DNA of 64,000 bases from Labia minor (GCA_963082975.1 OY720347.1:44467155-44531154), one strand, 5' to 3'. Shown: positions 47,039 to 59,720, counted from the stretch's first letter. Numbers and translations: made by a program. Notes: a model not told the origin generated them from the letters alone.

Positions 47039-48116
47039 CAGTGGTACCTCGACATACGAGCTTAATTCGTTCCAAGACCTTGCTCGTATCTCATATTGTT
47101 CGTATCTCAAAGCACTTCGCGCCATTAAAACTAATAGAAAAGCTTTTAATCCGTTCCAGTCCCCAAAAATCACCTTAGTTTTGTTTTTTGTATGCTATTT
47201 TGAATCAAACAAATGTCTTTACGAGAAGGAACATTTATTTAAAAACAACAAAAATAATGGGAACATTTAAATAAATAAAAATAAGAAGAATTTAAAAAAA
47301 AACTTAAATATCATCGCTTGTCTTTGCTTTTTTCGCCTCCCCTTGCTCATCTTGTTCTGCAAAGCGTTTTACAAAATTGTCTAAGGAAATTTGTTTTTTC
47401 CTCCCCTTCAGGGTATTGCGAAAATGATTGAGACAGGTTTCGTTAAATAATTCCGAAGCCCGACCAGTTGCAACCTTTTCGGGGTGGTTTTTATCTACAA
47501 ATTCAACAATTTTCTCCTACATTCCTAGGATCTCTTTAATTTCTTTTGAAGAGATAACATTTTCTGTTTCTGGCGCCTCTTCAGAATCTGTGTTTTCTTG
47601 GGTCACAACATCATTCTGTGTTTGTAGGTTTTGTAACTCTTCAGTTGTAAGCTCCTCAAAATGTTGCTCGACGAGTTCGTTTACATCATTTTCATCTACT
47701 TCTAGACCCAAAGATTTTCTCAAAGAAACAATCTCTTCTATTTCTGACACTTGAGATTCAGATTCTGCAATGATCCTTTCAGTTACAGCGTCAGGCCATA
47801 GCTTTTTCCATGCAGAAATTAATGTTCTTTTTGTGACACCCACCCAGGCCTGATCAATAATTCTTAGACATGTCACTATGTTAAAATGGTCTTTCCAAAA
47901 CTCTCGAAGGGTCAGGTTTGTACTATCCGTCACTTCAAAGCATTTGCGGAACATGTGCTTTGTGTACAGCTTCTTAAAATTAGAAATGCGGGGGCAAATT
48001 GGTGCCGTGTGCATCGTCACGGGGTGCTCGTATCTCAAAGCAAAATATCGGTCGATTGGCGGCTCGTATCTCAAAACACTCGTATGTTGGGGCACTCGTA
48101 TGTCGAGGTACCACTG
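47039..48116 (-). mobile_element. Tigger (pogo-superfamily) element, internally deleted
   Basis: Termini are inverted copies of CAGTGGTACCTCGACATACG, flanked on each side by TA (47037-47038 and 48117-48118), the pogo/Tigger target duplication. On the minus strand it keeps only the C-terminal part of a Tigger transposase: NLTLREFWKDHFNIVTCLRI, AWVGVTKRTLISAWKKLWPD and EELTTEELQNLQ (48095-47517), then broken frames to about 47300. The CENP-B-type DNA-binding domain and DDD catalytic core are missing, so it is non-autonomous. It inserted into the gag region of the gypsy-like relic. Confidence 0.92.
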
Positions 48117-50230
48117 TATATTACCTGAGGATCAACAGGATAAAGAAAAACACCAAGAATTATTTAAAATGGCAATGGTAAAAAGCTGTTGTATAAGTTT
48201 GAAGAAACAAGGTCAATATCGTAATATCACAGTAAGTCTACCACCAAATTTAATTTGTAAATATTTGGATGAAGATAAAAATTTCGTATTTAATGGAGAG
48301 TATCTTGAAGAAGAAACACAAGAGGAAAATTTAGAAGGAAAAAGCATTGAAAAGGATTTTATTAAAATTATAAAAAATCTTAGTATAAAACCTGAATTAA
48401 GAGAGGTAAATCCATCACAAGTGGAAAAATTATTTGTTTTGGAAAAATTTCAAGGAAGAGAAAATGCAAGAGAATGGCTGGACACTTTTGAAGTTGAATG
48501 TGAGAGACATGATATAGTTTTAGATGAAAAAAAGGTTAGAGTTTTAAGAGTGTTTTTAGAAGGAAATTCTATAGAATGGTATAAATCTACGTTATATAAA
48601 TTAACGGTTCATGGAAAGTGGACAGAATGGCGAGATTCTTTTTTGGAAACATATGCAGATAAAAATTGGAATAATGTAATTTATGCCTTTAATTATAGAT
48701 ATATTAAGGGTTCATTGATGGATTATGCACTCAAAAAGGAAAGATTATTGTTAGAGACAGAAATGGACATGTCACAGAAATCACGGATAAATCATATAGT
48801 GGTTGGATTGCCTAATTTTATGAGAGAATTCCTTGATAAAGATGAGGTAAATACAACTGAAAAATTAATGAGTCAGATCCGTCGATATGAAGATTTTAAT
48901 ATAAAAAAAAATAAAGAACCCAGACTTACACAAAATAATAGGGAATTTTCAACAAATAATTTCCAAAATATGCGTAAACAATTTAAGAAGAAACCATGCA
49001 GAATTTGTGAGTAATTAGGAATGCGTGGGAGATTTCATCCAGAAGAAGCATGCAAAAATAGTAAACAAAATAATATGAAGAGAGTGAACTCAGCAGAAAT
49101 AGATTACTCGTGTGAAAATGATGAACATGAGCCAAAAAACGGGCTCTTACACCACTAATTCATTTAAAAATGATTCTTAATAAAAAGAAATCAATACAAG
49201 GAATATATGATAGCGGGTTTAATGTTACGCTAATCAATTCAAAGATTTTAGAAGATGTTCAAGATAAAATAATAAACGATGAACAAATATTTAAAACAAT
49301 TAGTGGTGTGGAAAAAGGTTTTAATAAAATAAATATTTCACTCAAAATAAATTAGATAGAAAGAGAGATAGTGGTCTATGTTATAAAGAATAATACTTTT
49401 TCTTATGACATACTTCTGGGGTTAGATGCAATAAAAAAATTTAGATTAATACAAGATGATCGTCTAAAAATATATCAGAGAATGCACTCAATGGTTAAGG
49501 TTGAAATGGTGAATAGATATGACTTTGATGTTAATGATAGTGTAAATGTCGTTGAGATCGAAAGAATATTTCAACATTTAGACCAAAAAATAAAAAAAAA
49601 ATTTATAGGATTGATAAGCAAACATTTAACAGTGTTTTGCGAAAAATAAATATGATGTAGTCTTGTGAAAACTCACGAAGCTCATATAAAATTAATAGAA
49701 AATAAATATATATCGATAAAGCCCTACAGATGCTCTATTATAGATCAAACAGAGATTGAAAATCAAATATCAAATTTGCTAGAAAAAGGACTAATAGAAG
49801 AATCGTACGTCTCCTTTTGGGGCACCTGTGACGTTAGTATTTAAGAAAGAAGATGGAAAGCGTACGAGGCTATGTATTAACTTTCGAGAATTGAATAAGA
49901 TATTGGTTCCAGAATCACAACCGTTTCCAAAAATTGACGACACTATAGTGAAAACAAGAAACTGTAAGTTTTATACAGTGTTAAATAAAAATTCGGCCTT
50001 TTGGTCTATTCCAATAAGAGTAAAAGACAGATATAAATTTGCTTTTGTAACACAGAATTCTCATTATCAGTGGACAAGACTCCCGTTTGGTCTGAAAATA
50101 AGTCCAGCTACAGAATTTTTGTCTTAATTATATAGATGATATCCTAATATTTTCAAGAAATTTTGAAGAACATTTGAATCATGTAGAAAGAGTTATGCAA
50201 GTAATTAATCAAGAGAGGTTTAAATTAAAT

Positions 50231-51332
50231 CCTACATCCATGAGAGAGGGTGGATTGGCAATCCCATCGGTTAGATGGTTGGCACCCCTTCACCGCCTGA
50301 GAAGGTTAAGAAATCTAACATCTGACCATGAAACGACATTGGCTGCGAATGAAACCGGGGCGTTCCTGGAGAGAGAATTACGGCGTGCACGAGACAGACT
50401 ACTGGACGGTCAGACACTACTGGACTCAAAAAATAAGATCCAAGAAAGATGGACAAAACTCCTTTACAACTCGGTAGATGGTAGAGGGCTGAGGGAATCA
50501 GGCTAAGTTCCACAACATCTTTGGGTCGCTGAAAGAAACCGCTTCCTCAGTGAAAGAGATTTTCTCAACTCTGTCAAGCTTCGCATTAACGCCCTTCCAA
50601 CCAAGATCGGCTGTGCCGTGGAGGATGTGATATCGTCGAAACACTTAACCATGTCCTCCAACAATGTCACCGAACGCACAGACAGCGGATAGCACGTCAC
50701 AACGCGGTGGTTGCATATATAAAGGGTAATCTAGAGAGTAAGTTCAAGGAAATAGCGGAAGAGCCTCACTTCATTTCCACAACAGGGCTGTGCAAACCGG
50801 ACCTCGTGGCAATAGGGGATGGCATGGCCCTTGTTCTGGATGCTCAGATAATTAACGACCAATATAGCCTGGACGAAGCACACAAAACCAAAAAGAAGAA
50901 ATACAATAACCTTGAGGACTCTATAAGAAGAAGATACAAGGTTAGTGATGTAAGGTTCAGTTCGGTAACACTTAATAATAGGGGTGTCTGGATTAAAAAT
51001 AGCCTTAAAGAATAACAAGATCTAGGAATCATTTAAAAAGGTGAAATTAAGGTTATATCATCAAGAGTCCTTATAGTCGGATTATCTGCATTCTGGTCCT
51101 TCAATAAGACAACTAAGACAAGGACTCATATAAGATCTGGTATAGGTTAGGGTTGTTCAGATGAGTTGGCAGAAAAGGTGACACCTGCCTTTCAGGAGCA
51201 ATATACCGTGAGGTTTTAGTGCGTATTACCCTGCTCTATTTATATGGAATGGGTGAGTCCCACACTCCCGGAACCTTGATCTGGGGTGCGTAAAAGCATT
51301 TCCACACGCTAAAAAAAAAAAAAAAAAAAAAA
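50231..51332 (+). mobile_element. R2-like non-LTR retrotransposon, 5'-truncated
   Basis: Only the 3' end is present. Reading frames give MREGGLAIPSVRWLAPLHRL and FLSERDFLNSVKLRINALPT. After a frameshift comes a Cys/His finger with ETLNHVLQQCHRTH, and then the restriction-like endonuclease core KPDLVAIGDGMALVLDAQ (PD-x12-D) at 50788-50841. ORF end is at 51015. A ~300-nt 3' UTR and an A22 tail (51311-51332) follow. This is the domain order of R2/R4/NeSL-type elements, which use a C-terminal endonuclease. It sits inside the gypsy reverse transcriptase, whose frame resumes just after the A-tail. Truncation and frameshift make it inactive. Confidence 0.88.
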
Positions 51333-52420
51333 TTATCAAAGTGTGTTTTTGCCCAGGACACAGTTAGATATTTGGGACATGTTCTTGGGTATAATACAGT
51401 TAAACCGCATCATGATAATCTTAGATCAATAAGGGAATTTCCAAAACCTAAAAATAAAAAAAATATTAGACAGTTTTTAGGCAAGATTCATTTTTATTAT
51501 AAATATATACCAAATAGTATAAAATTACTCGCGCCCCTTCATATTTTATTAAGAACGAGTTCTACTTTTTTTATGAACAAATGAATGTGACGAATGGTTT
51601 TTACAGACCATAAACCCTTGGAGAATTTGAAGATAAAATCAAGGACTGGCGAAGAATTAGGCCACCTAGTGTATTATTTGTCCCAATATGATTTTCAAAT
51701 ATAATATTCACCAGGAAAAGAAAATGTGGAAGCTGATGCTCTTCGAGAAACCCTGTGTTGGAATGTTTTGAGAGGGAAGAGGACGAGATTAAAATTGTTA
51801 ATTTAGTCTCAATAGAAGATGTTACTGAAAATCAAAAACGAAATAAAAGAGAAATTTTAAATATGAAGGATACAATTATAAAAAATGGTTTAATATATAA
51901 GCAAATTGGAAGAAGAGAAGGAATTTTAGTTTCAGAAGATTTTGGTTTGAAGCTCATTGAGAAAGTTCACAAGTTTTATACACCATCGGTCATTTAGCTG
52001 CCAAGATTCGTCCCTTTTATTATTTTAAAAGAATGGATAGACATATAAGAGAACTATGTATGAAGTGTGATATTTGTAAAAGAAACAAATCTAGAAGATG
52101 TAGAGAAATTGGGCGGCTATCACAGATAGGTCCAGCAAGTGAATCGTTTGAAATAATGGCCATTGATACAATTGGCGGATTTTCTGGAAATAATTCACAA
52201 AAAAATATTTGCATTTACTTGTGGATCACTTTAGTAGATTTGCTTTTGTTTATCCGTCATCTGAACAAAAAGCCCAAGATTTTATAAAATTAATAGACCC
52301 TATAGGGAAAAAACACAAAATAAAGATTATTTTAGCAGTATCAATTCTGAAGAATTTAAATCATATTTAAAAAAACATAACATCTAATTAGTTTTCACTG
52401 CCACAGATTGCCCATTTTCA

Positions 52421-52545
52421 AACGGCTGGCGTAGTTGCTGACATCATTTAAATTTCCTATTTTAAATTTAGAAAAAACTAATAAACATGATCTTTCCCGA
52501 GACTGAATCCAATACAGATCGATTTTTCTTTGAGTGGTTTAATAT
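52421..52545. mobile_element. HINE family A-related fragment
   Basis: GCGTAGTTGCTGACATCATT then GAAAAAACTAATAAACATGA and TTTCCCGAGAC match the core of family A copies (TGACGTCAT...AAAAAACTAATAAATATGA) with changes. The integrase frame of the gypsy relic stops abruptly here. A similar start recurs at 62357. Confidence 0.6.
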
Positions 52546-52565
52546 TTCAAAAATACAAATATATA

Positions 52566-52796
52566 TAAGATGGAGATTAGGATTTTAAATGAAATAAGCA
52601 AATCGATTTATCTAAATACAAGCAAATTTTATTAATTAAAATAAGATAAAAAATATACAATTTTACGAGCGATTTGCTTACCTAAATATGTACAAGCAAA
52701 TCGATTTTTATAGTTATTTGTTTTATCAATGAAATACAATATAACAAAACTTAATATTAAAAGATTTATAATATTAGAATGAATTTTCTACGAATT
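52566..52796 (-). repeat. Right inverted arm flanking the gypsy-like relic
   Basis: This is the reverse-complement partner of 46702-46917. It has two short extra blocks with AAGCAAATCGATTT that the left arm lacks. See the left arm for shared landmarks. Confidence 0.85.
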
Positions 52797-54839
52797 AATA
52801 TCAACTAATATAATTTTTCAAGATTTTATTTTATTTAAAAAAAAATTAAATACTTAAGTTCTTTAATTTACCAATATGTTTAGTTTGTTGTTTTATTATA
52901 TGTATAATTCTTAATACATTCTATTTCAACGCATTAATCTTTCTTATTGTCTACTATAATTTGAATATATACTTCTACCGTAATATTTATAATATAATTA
53001 CGCCATTCACCAATTCACATCATCTTTTTCATTTGTTTAAACATTTTTTTATGATTAATTATCGATACAGATTAAATTATCTACATATATAATAAATATT
53101 AATTGAATCTTTGCGGATGAAATTTCACAGAATTCCTCTTAAACTGCTGATCGTAAATCATTGTTTTTTATTTTTATTTTAAATTAATTTCTTAAACCTA
53201 TTCTCTCTCTCTCTTCAAAATAGATAGCCATTCTTTCAACTCTTAGTTTAATTTGAATTAAAATAAATAAACGTTTCTTCAAGTATACAATTTTCAAGAT
53301 TGAAAAATCAAAAATAATCAAATTTTTATAAAAAAAACATCCTCTAAACAAGCAATAGAACTTGAAAATTATCGGCCATAGCAATTACATTGCCCAAACG
53401 TTTTTGTCATGAACCAATACCCTATAAGCCCTATATATTTATTATACATTTTTTCAGATTTTTTTCTTATTACATATTTTTATTAATAAAGAGTTATTAA
53501 TTTCATTTTTAAAAACAGTTAAATTCAAATTGATTTAAATAATATTCATAGTCTTTTAATAATGTGATTGTTTAATTTACAATAAATTGAAATAATATAA
53601 GTAATTTAATAAACATTAATTATAATATCCTCACACATTTGGTAAGGAAATGATTTTAGAATTATATTATATTATTATATTATGTTAATATGTAAAAAAC
53701 TTGAATATAAATTACGATTAAGATTCAAATTTTGCATTGAACAATTTCAAATTTAACATTTCAAATTTAATAGTGAACTAACACATAAATATTAAGAAAA
53801 ATTATTGCCGAGAGAATCGGGCTAAAGTAATCAGCCGCGAAATTAACAAAAATTATTTTTATAAATTTAAAATATACTTATTGCTTTTGTTGTTAAAGGA
53901 TAAATTATAAATTATTCAAAAATTATTTAAAAATTTATTTATTTTAAGTTCTCATTGATGGATGAGATTTATTATAGTATTCATTAAATTATATATATAT
54001 ATATATAATATAATATGATATATTTGAGAAAATGGATACCCGTAAGTTTAACGTTTAAATAATCGAATATAACATGACTTTTATTTATAGAGTAATAAGA
54101 ATAGATATATTTAAAAAAATCTATTTTTATTTATTTTTATTTCTTTCTAAATATTCAAAGATTTATCAAAAATATTTTTTTATTTATATATTTGATAAAA
54201 CAGAAATTGAAATGATATGAGTTCTTGTACTAAACAGAATAAATAAAAAAAAAATTAAAAAACTGACCTAAATTCTTTTTAAAAGTAATTGACATCAGTT
54301 TTTATTTGTTATAGGTATATGTAATATTCCGAAATGTTCCTTTGAACTGACTTTATTATAATTTATGTGTTAGCTTATATTTACATGACCTAAGTAATTT
54401 TTTTTATCTTTAACTAATCTATGTCATTAATGACTATTAATTCCTTTTACAATATTAAATCAAGAGACTTCATTAAATACATATTTTTGAAAATTTTGAA
54501 ATATATATTGATACACTATAATGTATTTATAGGTAAGTTTTAAGTTGATTTTCAACTATGAAGTGAACTGTCCCCCCTCCCCTTAATAGGATAAAGTTTT
54601 TACAAATTATAATCAAAGAAATCCATTATGCGAATTTAAAATATTTTACTTCTTTTTATTAAAATCAGGAACTAATTTTTGTTTTACTATCCATATGAAG
54701 TGGCAAACAGTTTTGATTAAGTATAAATTTAATAAAAATCAAATAAAAAGAAAGTTTTTTTTAAGAGAGAAAAACTGACTATTATATTTAAATTTGATAT
54801 TTGAAAATCATTATGGGATAAAATATAATACTTTTTAAT
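52797..54839. other. AT-rich gene-free stretch
   Basis: Two kilobases of AT-rich sequence with a short (TA)n run near 53991-54006. I see no coding frame, RNA gene or recognisable transposon. The minus-strand frame at 53384-53184 is low-complexity. Confidence 0.5.
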
Positions 54840-55000
54840 GATTAATTAGAGAAGAGATTAGAAATATTACAAACAGAGATTGATTGCCAAATAAAATATG
54901 ACATGGATTGGGGATTTTAATGCAAGAATGGGAAATAAAGTAAAAAAAAGGGGTATCTTATTTGTAAAAAGTTTTAATGAAAAATAATAATTAAAAATTT
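54840..55000 (+). pseudogene. Non-LTR retrotransposon AP-endonuclease relic
   Basis: The plus strand reads TWIGDFNARMGNKV at about 54902-54943. GDFNAR(I/M)G is the diagnostic motif of the N-terminal apurinic-like endonuclease of many non-LTR elements. Flanking frames are broken within about 30 codons. Confidence 0.6.
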
Positions 55001-55439
55001 AATAAGACCTTCATATTCAAGAACAAAAAATATATAAATAATTATATATAAAAAATAATATTTATAAATTATATTAAATATTATATTAATTATGAAAAGA
55101 ACGATAGAAAATATGTCAATTAGAAGAGTTTTAATAAGAAACAGTAAAAAAAATATTAAAAAATAGCTTTAAAAAACTTTAAACAGTAAACTTGAAAATG
55201 AAAACAATAAATTGCTGAATTTAGTTGAAAAAGTTTATCATTAAAGAAACCGACAAGATTGTTAGAAAATTAGTAACATTTCATTAAATCCTAAAAACTA
55301 TTAAAATTAAATAAATTTAAGAGAATAAAGATTATTAAAGAATAATAATTTAAATAAAACAAAATGAGACTGAATTTTTTATAATTTACAAATAAATCAA
55401 TAGATTTATTTGTTTGTTCATTTGTGTTTTACATGTGAT

Positions 55440-56110
55440 TTGTTTGGGTGGTGAGTGTCGCCATCTTAATGTATTTTACAAGAATTCTATGCAAGAGAAG
55501 TAGTATCGTAGCAATAAGAAGAGGGAGAGAGAAGATCATCTGGACCGAGTGACAAGAAGGTTCTTGTTTAAAATTTAACTGTTATCACCCAAAATCTACT
55601 TTGAAGAGACTATATATTCTTTACTCTGAGGGGAGCCGAGGATTGGACAGAATTGCTGAACTTTGCTCGAATTAGATGCGCTTATAATTCCAATGCCATG
55701 CAAGTGATAAGATATAGTGAAGAATGACGTATATTCTCCACTTAAACTGAAAGATTAAAATAGCAAATTGAAGAACAACCACTTCAGAATGCATAACAAC
55801 TTGGAAGGTCAAAGCTTTGCATGGCTGATACTTGATAACGAGTTCGTTGATCGGTCGACGTCCTTCACCTTCTTCAGAAAGCGTATGCTAGTGATGGGTG
55901 AAGGCTATACAAGAAAAAGATTCAAAAACAGAAAAGGACATCCTTAAAAAGAAAGACGATAATAAGTGTGGGTAGTCGGGGGAGACATTTGAGCACATAA
56001 CCGGGTGTTGTCATGCACTAATACGCTCAGTTCAATACCTCTACCAGGTTGCAAAAATAATTATTTGTCCCTTAAATATCAACTGAATCCACCCCTTCTA
56101 CAAGTATGTT
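55440..56110 (+). pseudogene. Reverse-transcriptase C-terminal relic
   Basis: This less AT-rich stretch in broken plus frames reads WLILDNEFVDRSTSFTFFRK near 55830 and ETFEHITGCCHALIRSVQYL then YQVAKIII near 55984-56070. The latter resembles the Cys/His segment C...ET..HI..GC..L....Y...HN.VAKI at the C-terminus of some non-LTR polyproteins. There are many stops. It might belong with the endonuclease relic 0.5 kb upstream. Confidence 0.5.
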
Positions 56111-56394
56111 CCTGAAATTTTTATATATTAAATTTAGGTATAGAAACAACTTTTGCTATAATATAATAGTAAAGTTAGATAAGAAAGATTTTATAATAAA
56201 TATAAGAATATTTTTGTCTAGTAATATTTTTTCATCATTAAATTAATCTCTAATATTTTATTTTTTTTAATTTCTTGCATTAATATTTCTAACATAAGGC
56301 ATTTAAAATTCACATAATTATTTTGTTATTCTATGTGTAGAATAAATATAATATAATAAATAATATAAGCAAATCTGAATCTGATTGAAATGAT

Positions 56395-56720
56395 TTCATT
56401 CGAGAATGCTCAATAGAATGAGCAAGGGCGTTATAAGTTTGCTGTCTTGTCTTCTACGTTCAATACGATGCCTGTTTTTGACATTGCCCGAAACAAGGTT
56501 TCTCCCATTCAAGCAGGATTGCTTTACGATGAAGCTTTTCCAAAAGGCATTCATTACCTCTGTTATTATTTGTCCGTTTATAGTCTTTCAAGTACGTAAA
56601 CCCTCACTACTTAATATTTCTCTAGCATAAAGGAGTAAAGAGTCCACTTCCATCAAGTTATGTTTTCCTATTCGAACGTCTAAAATCATATGCAAGGACA
56701 CATAATGAAAGATATAATTA
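56395..56720. other. Unassigned GC-richer patch
   Basis: It is open on plus 56406-56630 (74 codons) and largely open on minus, where it reads TINGQIITEVMNAFWKSFIV then KQSCLNGRNLVSGN. Neither is recognised. It is possibly another transposon fragment. Confidence 0.25.
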
Positions 56721-57319
56721 AAGCAAAACATTGAAATAACATTGTAGAGATAAGTTTACAGATGAAAAGAGTACGGGTTCGAACACTTGTATATAAAACT
56801 TTTTAATTAAAGTCTATTTAATGTTCTAATATAGATTCTAGATACTTACACCTTTTCAATAAGATGATTTATTCTATTTTCGGGCTAAGAAATCAATTTA
56901 AAAAAAAAATCGTTTAATTAATCTATTAAATAAAAAATAAAGACAAGGTTTGTTTCGTGGAGGGGGAACGCCACAAGATTAGTAATAGTCATCTTCTAGC
57001 TAAAAATAAATTTCATTTTTATTTTCTAAAATAAAGAAAATAATTCTAATTTCGATTTTATTAATTGTATTTGTATTAAATTAATTTTAAAAAAATTGTT
57101 TTTTTTTTTTATTTTTAATATTAAATGATTTAGTTTTATATTCCGTATGTTTACAAATCTTCAAATTATTGTTTACATTGCGATATATTTAATAGGGTTT
57201 GATGATTCATCTACATTTCTGTTTTTAACCTTGATCTTTTACTTAAGATTGATTTTGCATTTAAAAGAAAAAAAAATATAAGAATATTTTTTTCATTTAT
57301 ATGTATTTATTTAAAGATG

Positions 57320-57351
<32 letters not shown>

Positions 57352-57930
57352 GATACAACAGTTCCAGCAGCCACTCATTTGAATAAAAAAAAATCCAAGA
57401 AATTAATTTTTGATATAAAATTTTAATAAGATTTATGTAAAGCTTTGACGTGTACATCATGCTTCAGTTTAGAATACTTGACAATAAAAATTCAATAAAA
57501 TTTGATAAATTTTAATAATTTAATAACAATTTTAATTAGATAATGCCATATTTTTTTTCTTATATTTTTCTTACCTCTATAAAAATAAATTCATACCGTT
57601 CAAGTTTCTTCTATTATAATATCTTACTCAAAGTATCTTTTTTCAAAAGAGTTAAAAGCTATGCAAATTTTTAATAATTAAGATTATTATATTACCCCGA
57701 ATTATTAAAATTCTATTATTAAATGCTATATATATAGTAATATAGTATACAAGCTAGTTTCAACGCTCCCATTAATATCATGATATTACTATTAACTTTT
57801 GTATGTTTCATTAAGAACAACTTGAATACCTACTATCTCAAATTTAATTTATTAGTATTTGAGTAATCTCTATAAAATGTGATTATTATAACTCACCAAT
57901 TCATTCAAGTAGTTTTATCATTTTGTGTAC
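56721..57930. other. AT-rich gene-free stretch with (TA)n
   Basis: There is a TA dinucleotide run at 57320-57349. I see nothing else. Confidence 0.6.
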
Positions 57931-57939
57931 TCCATAGAT

Positions 57940-58123
57940 CAGTGATGGCGAACCTTTTTGAGAAGTGGGTCGTATTTTGATCATTATTTAGATCTAGCTC
58001 GTGGGTCACTAAGTATTTAATTGAAAAAAATTGAAAAATAAATCGAAAATGTTCAAAAGTTTGGCCAAAAAAAGTGTGGGTCAGTTAAAAAGCTTGGGTG
58101 GGTCAGTGTCTGACCCATCACTG
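57940..58123. mobile_element. hAT MITE with perfect 8-bp target duplication
   Basis: The element starts CAGTGATGGCGAACCTTTTT, the hAT/Charlie-type terminus, and ends CTGACCCATCACTG. It is flanked on both sides by CCATAGAT (57932-57939 and 58124-58131), the 8-bp duplication expected for hAT. It is 184 bp, non-coding and non-autonomous. Confidence 0.93.
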
Positions 58124-58329
58124 CCATAGATAGTGAACCTGATCTCTCGACCAGTGCGGTATGGGATTCAAATTCAATACTGTAATTAATAAAAAATATT
58201 GATATGTAATTATATTACATAGTAATAGAATAAATAAATTTTGTACGTTGAACTAATAGAATACACTAATTTAGTTTTCAGATATTTATATTTATATTTC
58301 ATTGTAGGAAGGGTGAAGAATTTAAATAA

Positions 58330-58897
58330 GCTGGAGTGTCTCCACTAGACTATCTCGCAATTTGAATTGAATTAAATAACATATATTTTATATTTAAATT
58401 AAATTAAATTAATTAAATTATATAAATTAAAATTAATAAACAATATTTATTAAACCAGCGCGTGTTTGGCTCTTTGTTGAGGGCACCACAACACGTGCTG
58501 GCGCGTGATTTGTAGTGTTAAAAAATTAATTAATTCCGGTACTTTCAGCGATTCATTCAAGCTGAAATTCTATATATAGCAGTTTTATACAATCTTTAAT
58601 CATGTAAAAAAACTATCAAACATATATCTTTATTTTTACTGTCAGTTTAGAGGAAAAAAATATCAAAATGTGGTAGGTAATGACCCTCTTCTAGTTGAGC
58701 TACATTTCTCAAAAGTTGATAGAAAACTACAAATTTTGAGTCCCATATATTTCATGATTTTTTTGTAATCTTGTCCACACACACATATTTCTTAACCTTA
58801 GTGAAAATGACTCAGGCACCTTCAAAATGTATAAAAACATCAAAATCTCGACATCGAAAATTTTCATGATTGCAATACTATCTCTGGCGAGACTGTA
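58330..58897 (-). mobile_element. HINE/Helentron-like element, family B, copy 2
   Basis: This is an inverted full-length counterpart of 41502-42077. On the minus strand it starts ACAGTCTCGCCAGAGATAGT and ends GCGAGATAGT, then a stem-loop with AGTGGAGACACT and CCAGC. The microsatellite is reduced to a CA/TG run (58772-58783 on plus). The GTGCTGGCGCGTGA and AGCGCTGG-type GC block is shared with copy 1. Confidence 0.82.
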
Positions 58898-59087
58898 AAA
58901 AGTAAATATTAACTAATTTAAAAATCAACTGTGTTCGGTTACTATAAAGTTACTGATGAGGTTGGTTATAAGTCTCAATATATAATAATAATAATTTATT
59001 TAATTCAGAGATTAATTTCAATTATAAATTCTTACATATTGTGTTTTTTTAAATAAAGGAGATTCCCAAATTCTTCTTTTGATTTAA

Positions 59088-59720
59088 AATAAGTTGACCT
59101 GTGGCCAGGTCCGAACCGACCGACGGTTTGAAATAAATTAATTTCCAGCTACAGAAACAATTTCAAATAATTTTCATATATCTATTAATGTAATAAAAAA
59201 CAGATATGGATACATAAATAATAAATATAAACATTTTTAATTTTATTTTATTTATAATATATATGCAAGACCAGGCTGTGACGTCATGAATGGCTGGATG
59301 ACGTCATATAATTTTAAATCAAGAAAAAACTAATAAATATGATTTTTCTCGAGGATAAAACCAATACAAAGTGCATGATTCGTGGTGATATATAAAAAAA
59401 TCTCTTTTGGTGTGAAAATAACCCTTTCCTTCCTATCGTCGATTGCTAATACTACCACTTCCGATTTCTGGAATTGCACCAAAAGTTGATCAATTCATCC
59501 CAATGATGCATTAAGTAAATATACCAAATTTCATCCAAATCGGTTGAGCCGTTCAGGCTGTACACATCTATACGGACGGACAGACGGACGGACAGACATC
59601 ATGCTAAAAATACTTTTTTCTGTTTATAAAATGCATGATTCGTGGAGATATGTAAAAATCTCCACATGTGAAATTTGGTGTGAAAACAATACCTCCCTTA
59701 CTATCGTCGGTCGGTAAAAA
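59088..59720 (-). mobile_element. HINE/Helentron-like element, family A, copy 4 (most intact)
   Basis: Stem-loop GACCTGTGGCCAGGTC at 59096-59111, 3' subterminal repeat 59115-59125, short GGAC/AGAC microsatellite about 59573-59599 and 5' subterminal repeat 59705-59715. It differs from copy 1 at few positions and in microsatellite length, so the family has been active relatively recently. Confidence 0.87.

Larger units (their letters stand above)
46939..52420 (+). pseudogene. Ty3/gypsy-like gag-pro-pol relic
   Basis: Domains appear in the normal Ty3/gypsy order. Gag (46939-47036, then 48119-49157) has a decayed CCHC-like zinc knuckle after a stop at 49012. Next is a retropepsin-like segment with YDSGFNVTLINS and DILLGLDAI (49170-49440). 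Reverse transcriptase (49690-50230, 51333-51584) has CINFRELN, RLPFGL and YIDDI (50133-50147). An RNase H tail with TDHKPLENLKI, then SPGKENVEADAL (51600-51750), follows. The integrase zinc finger has CMKCDICKRN, and its core begins AIDTIG (52033-52420) but ends before the catalytic Glu. There are many stops, frameshifts and a deletion between RT and RNase H. Two later elements interrupt it: Tigger at 47039-48116 and an R2-like retroposon at 50231-51332. No direct LTRs were found. It is dead. Confidence 0.9.

Noticed and set aside
47428..47754. 108-codon plus-strand Ser-rich frame
   Set aside because: It is the antisense shadow of the Tigger transposase C-terminal frame on the minus strand.
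47878..48118. Apparent N-terminus of the 378-codon gag frame
   Set aside because: These codons come from antisense Tigger sequence; the true gag start is at 46939, on the other side of the insertion.
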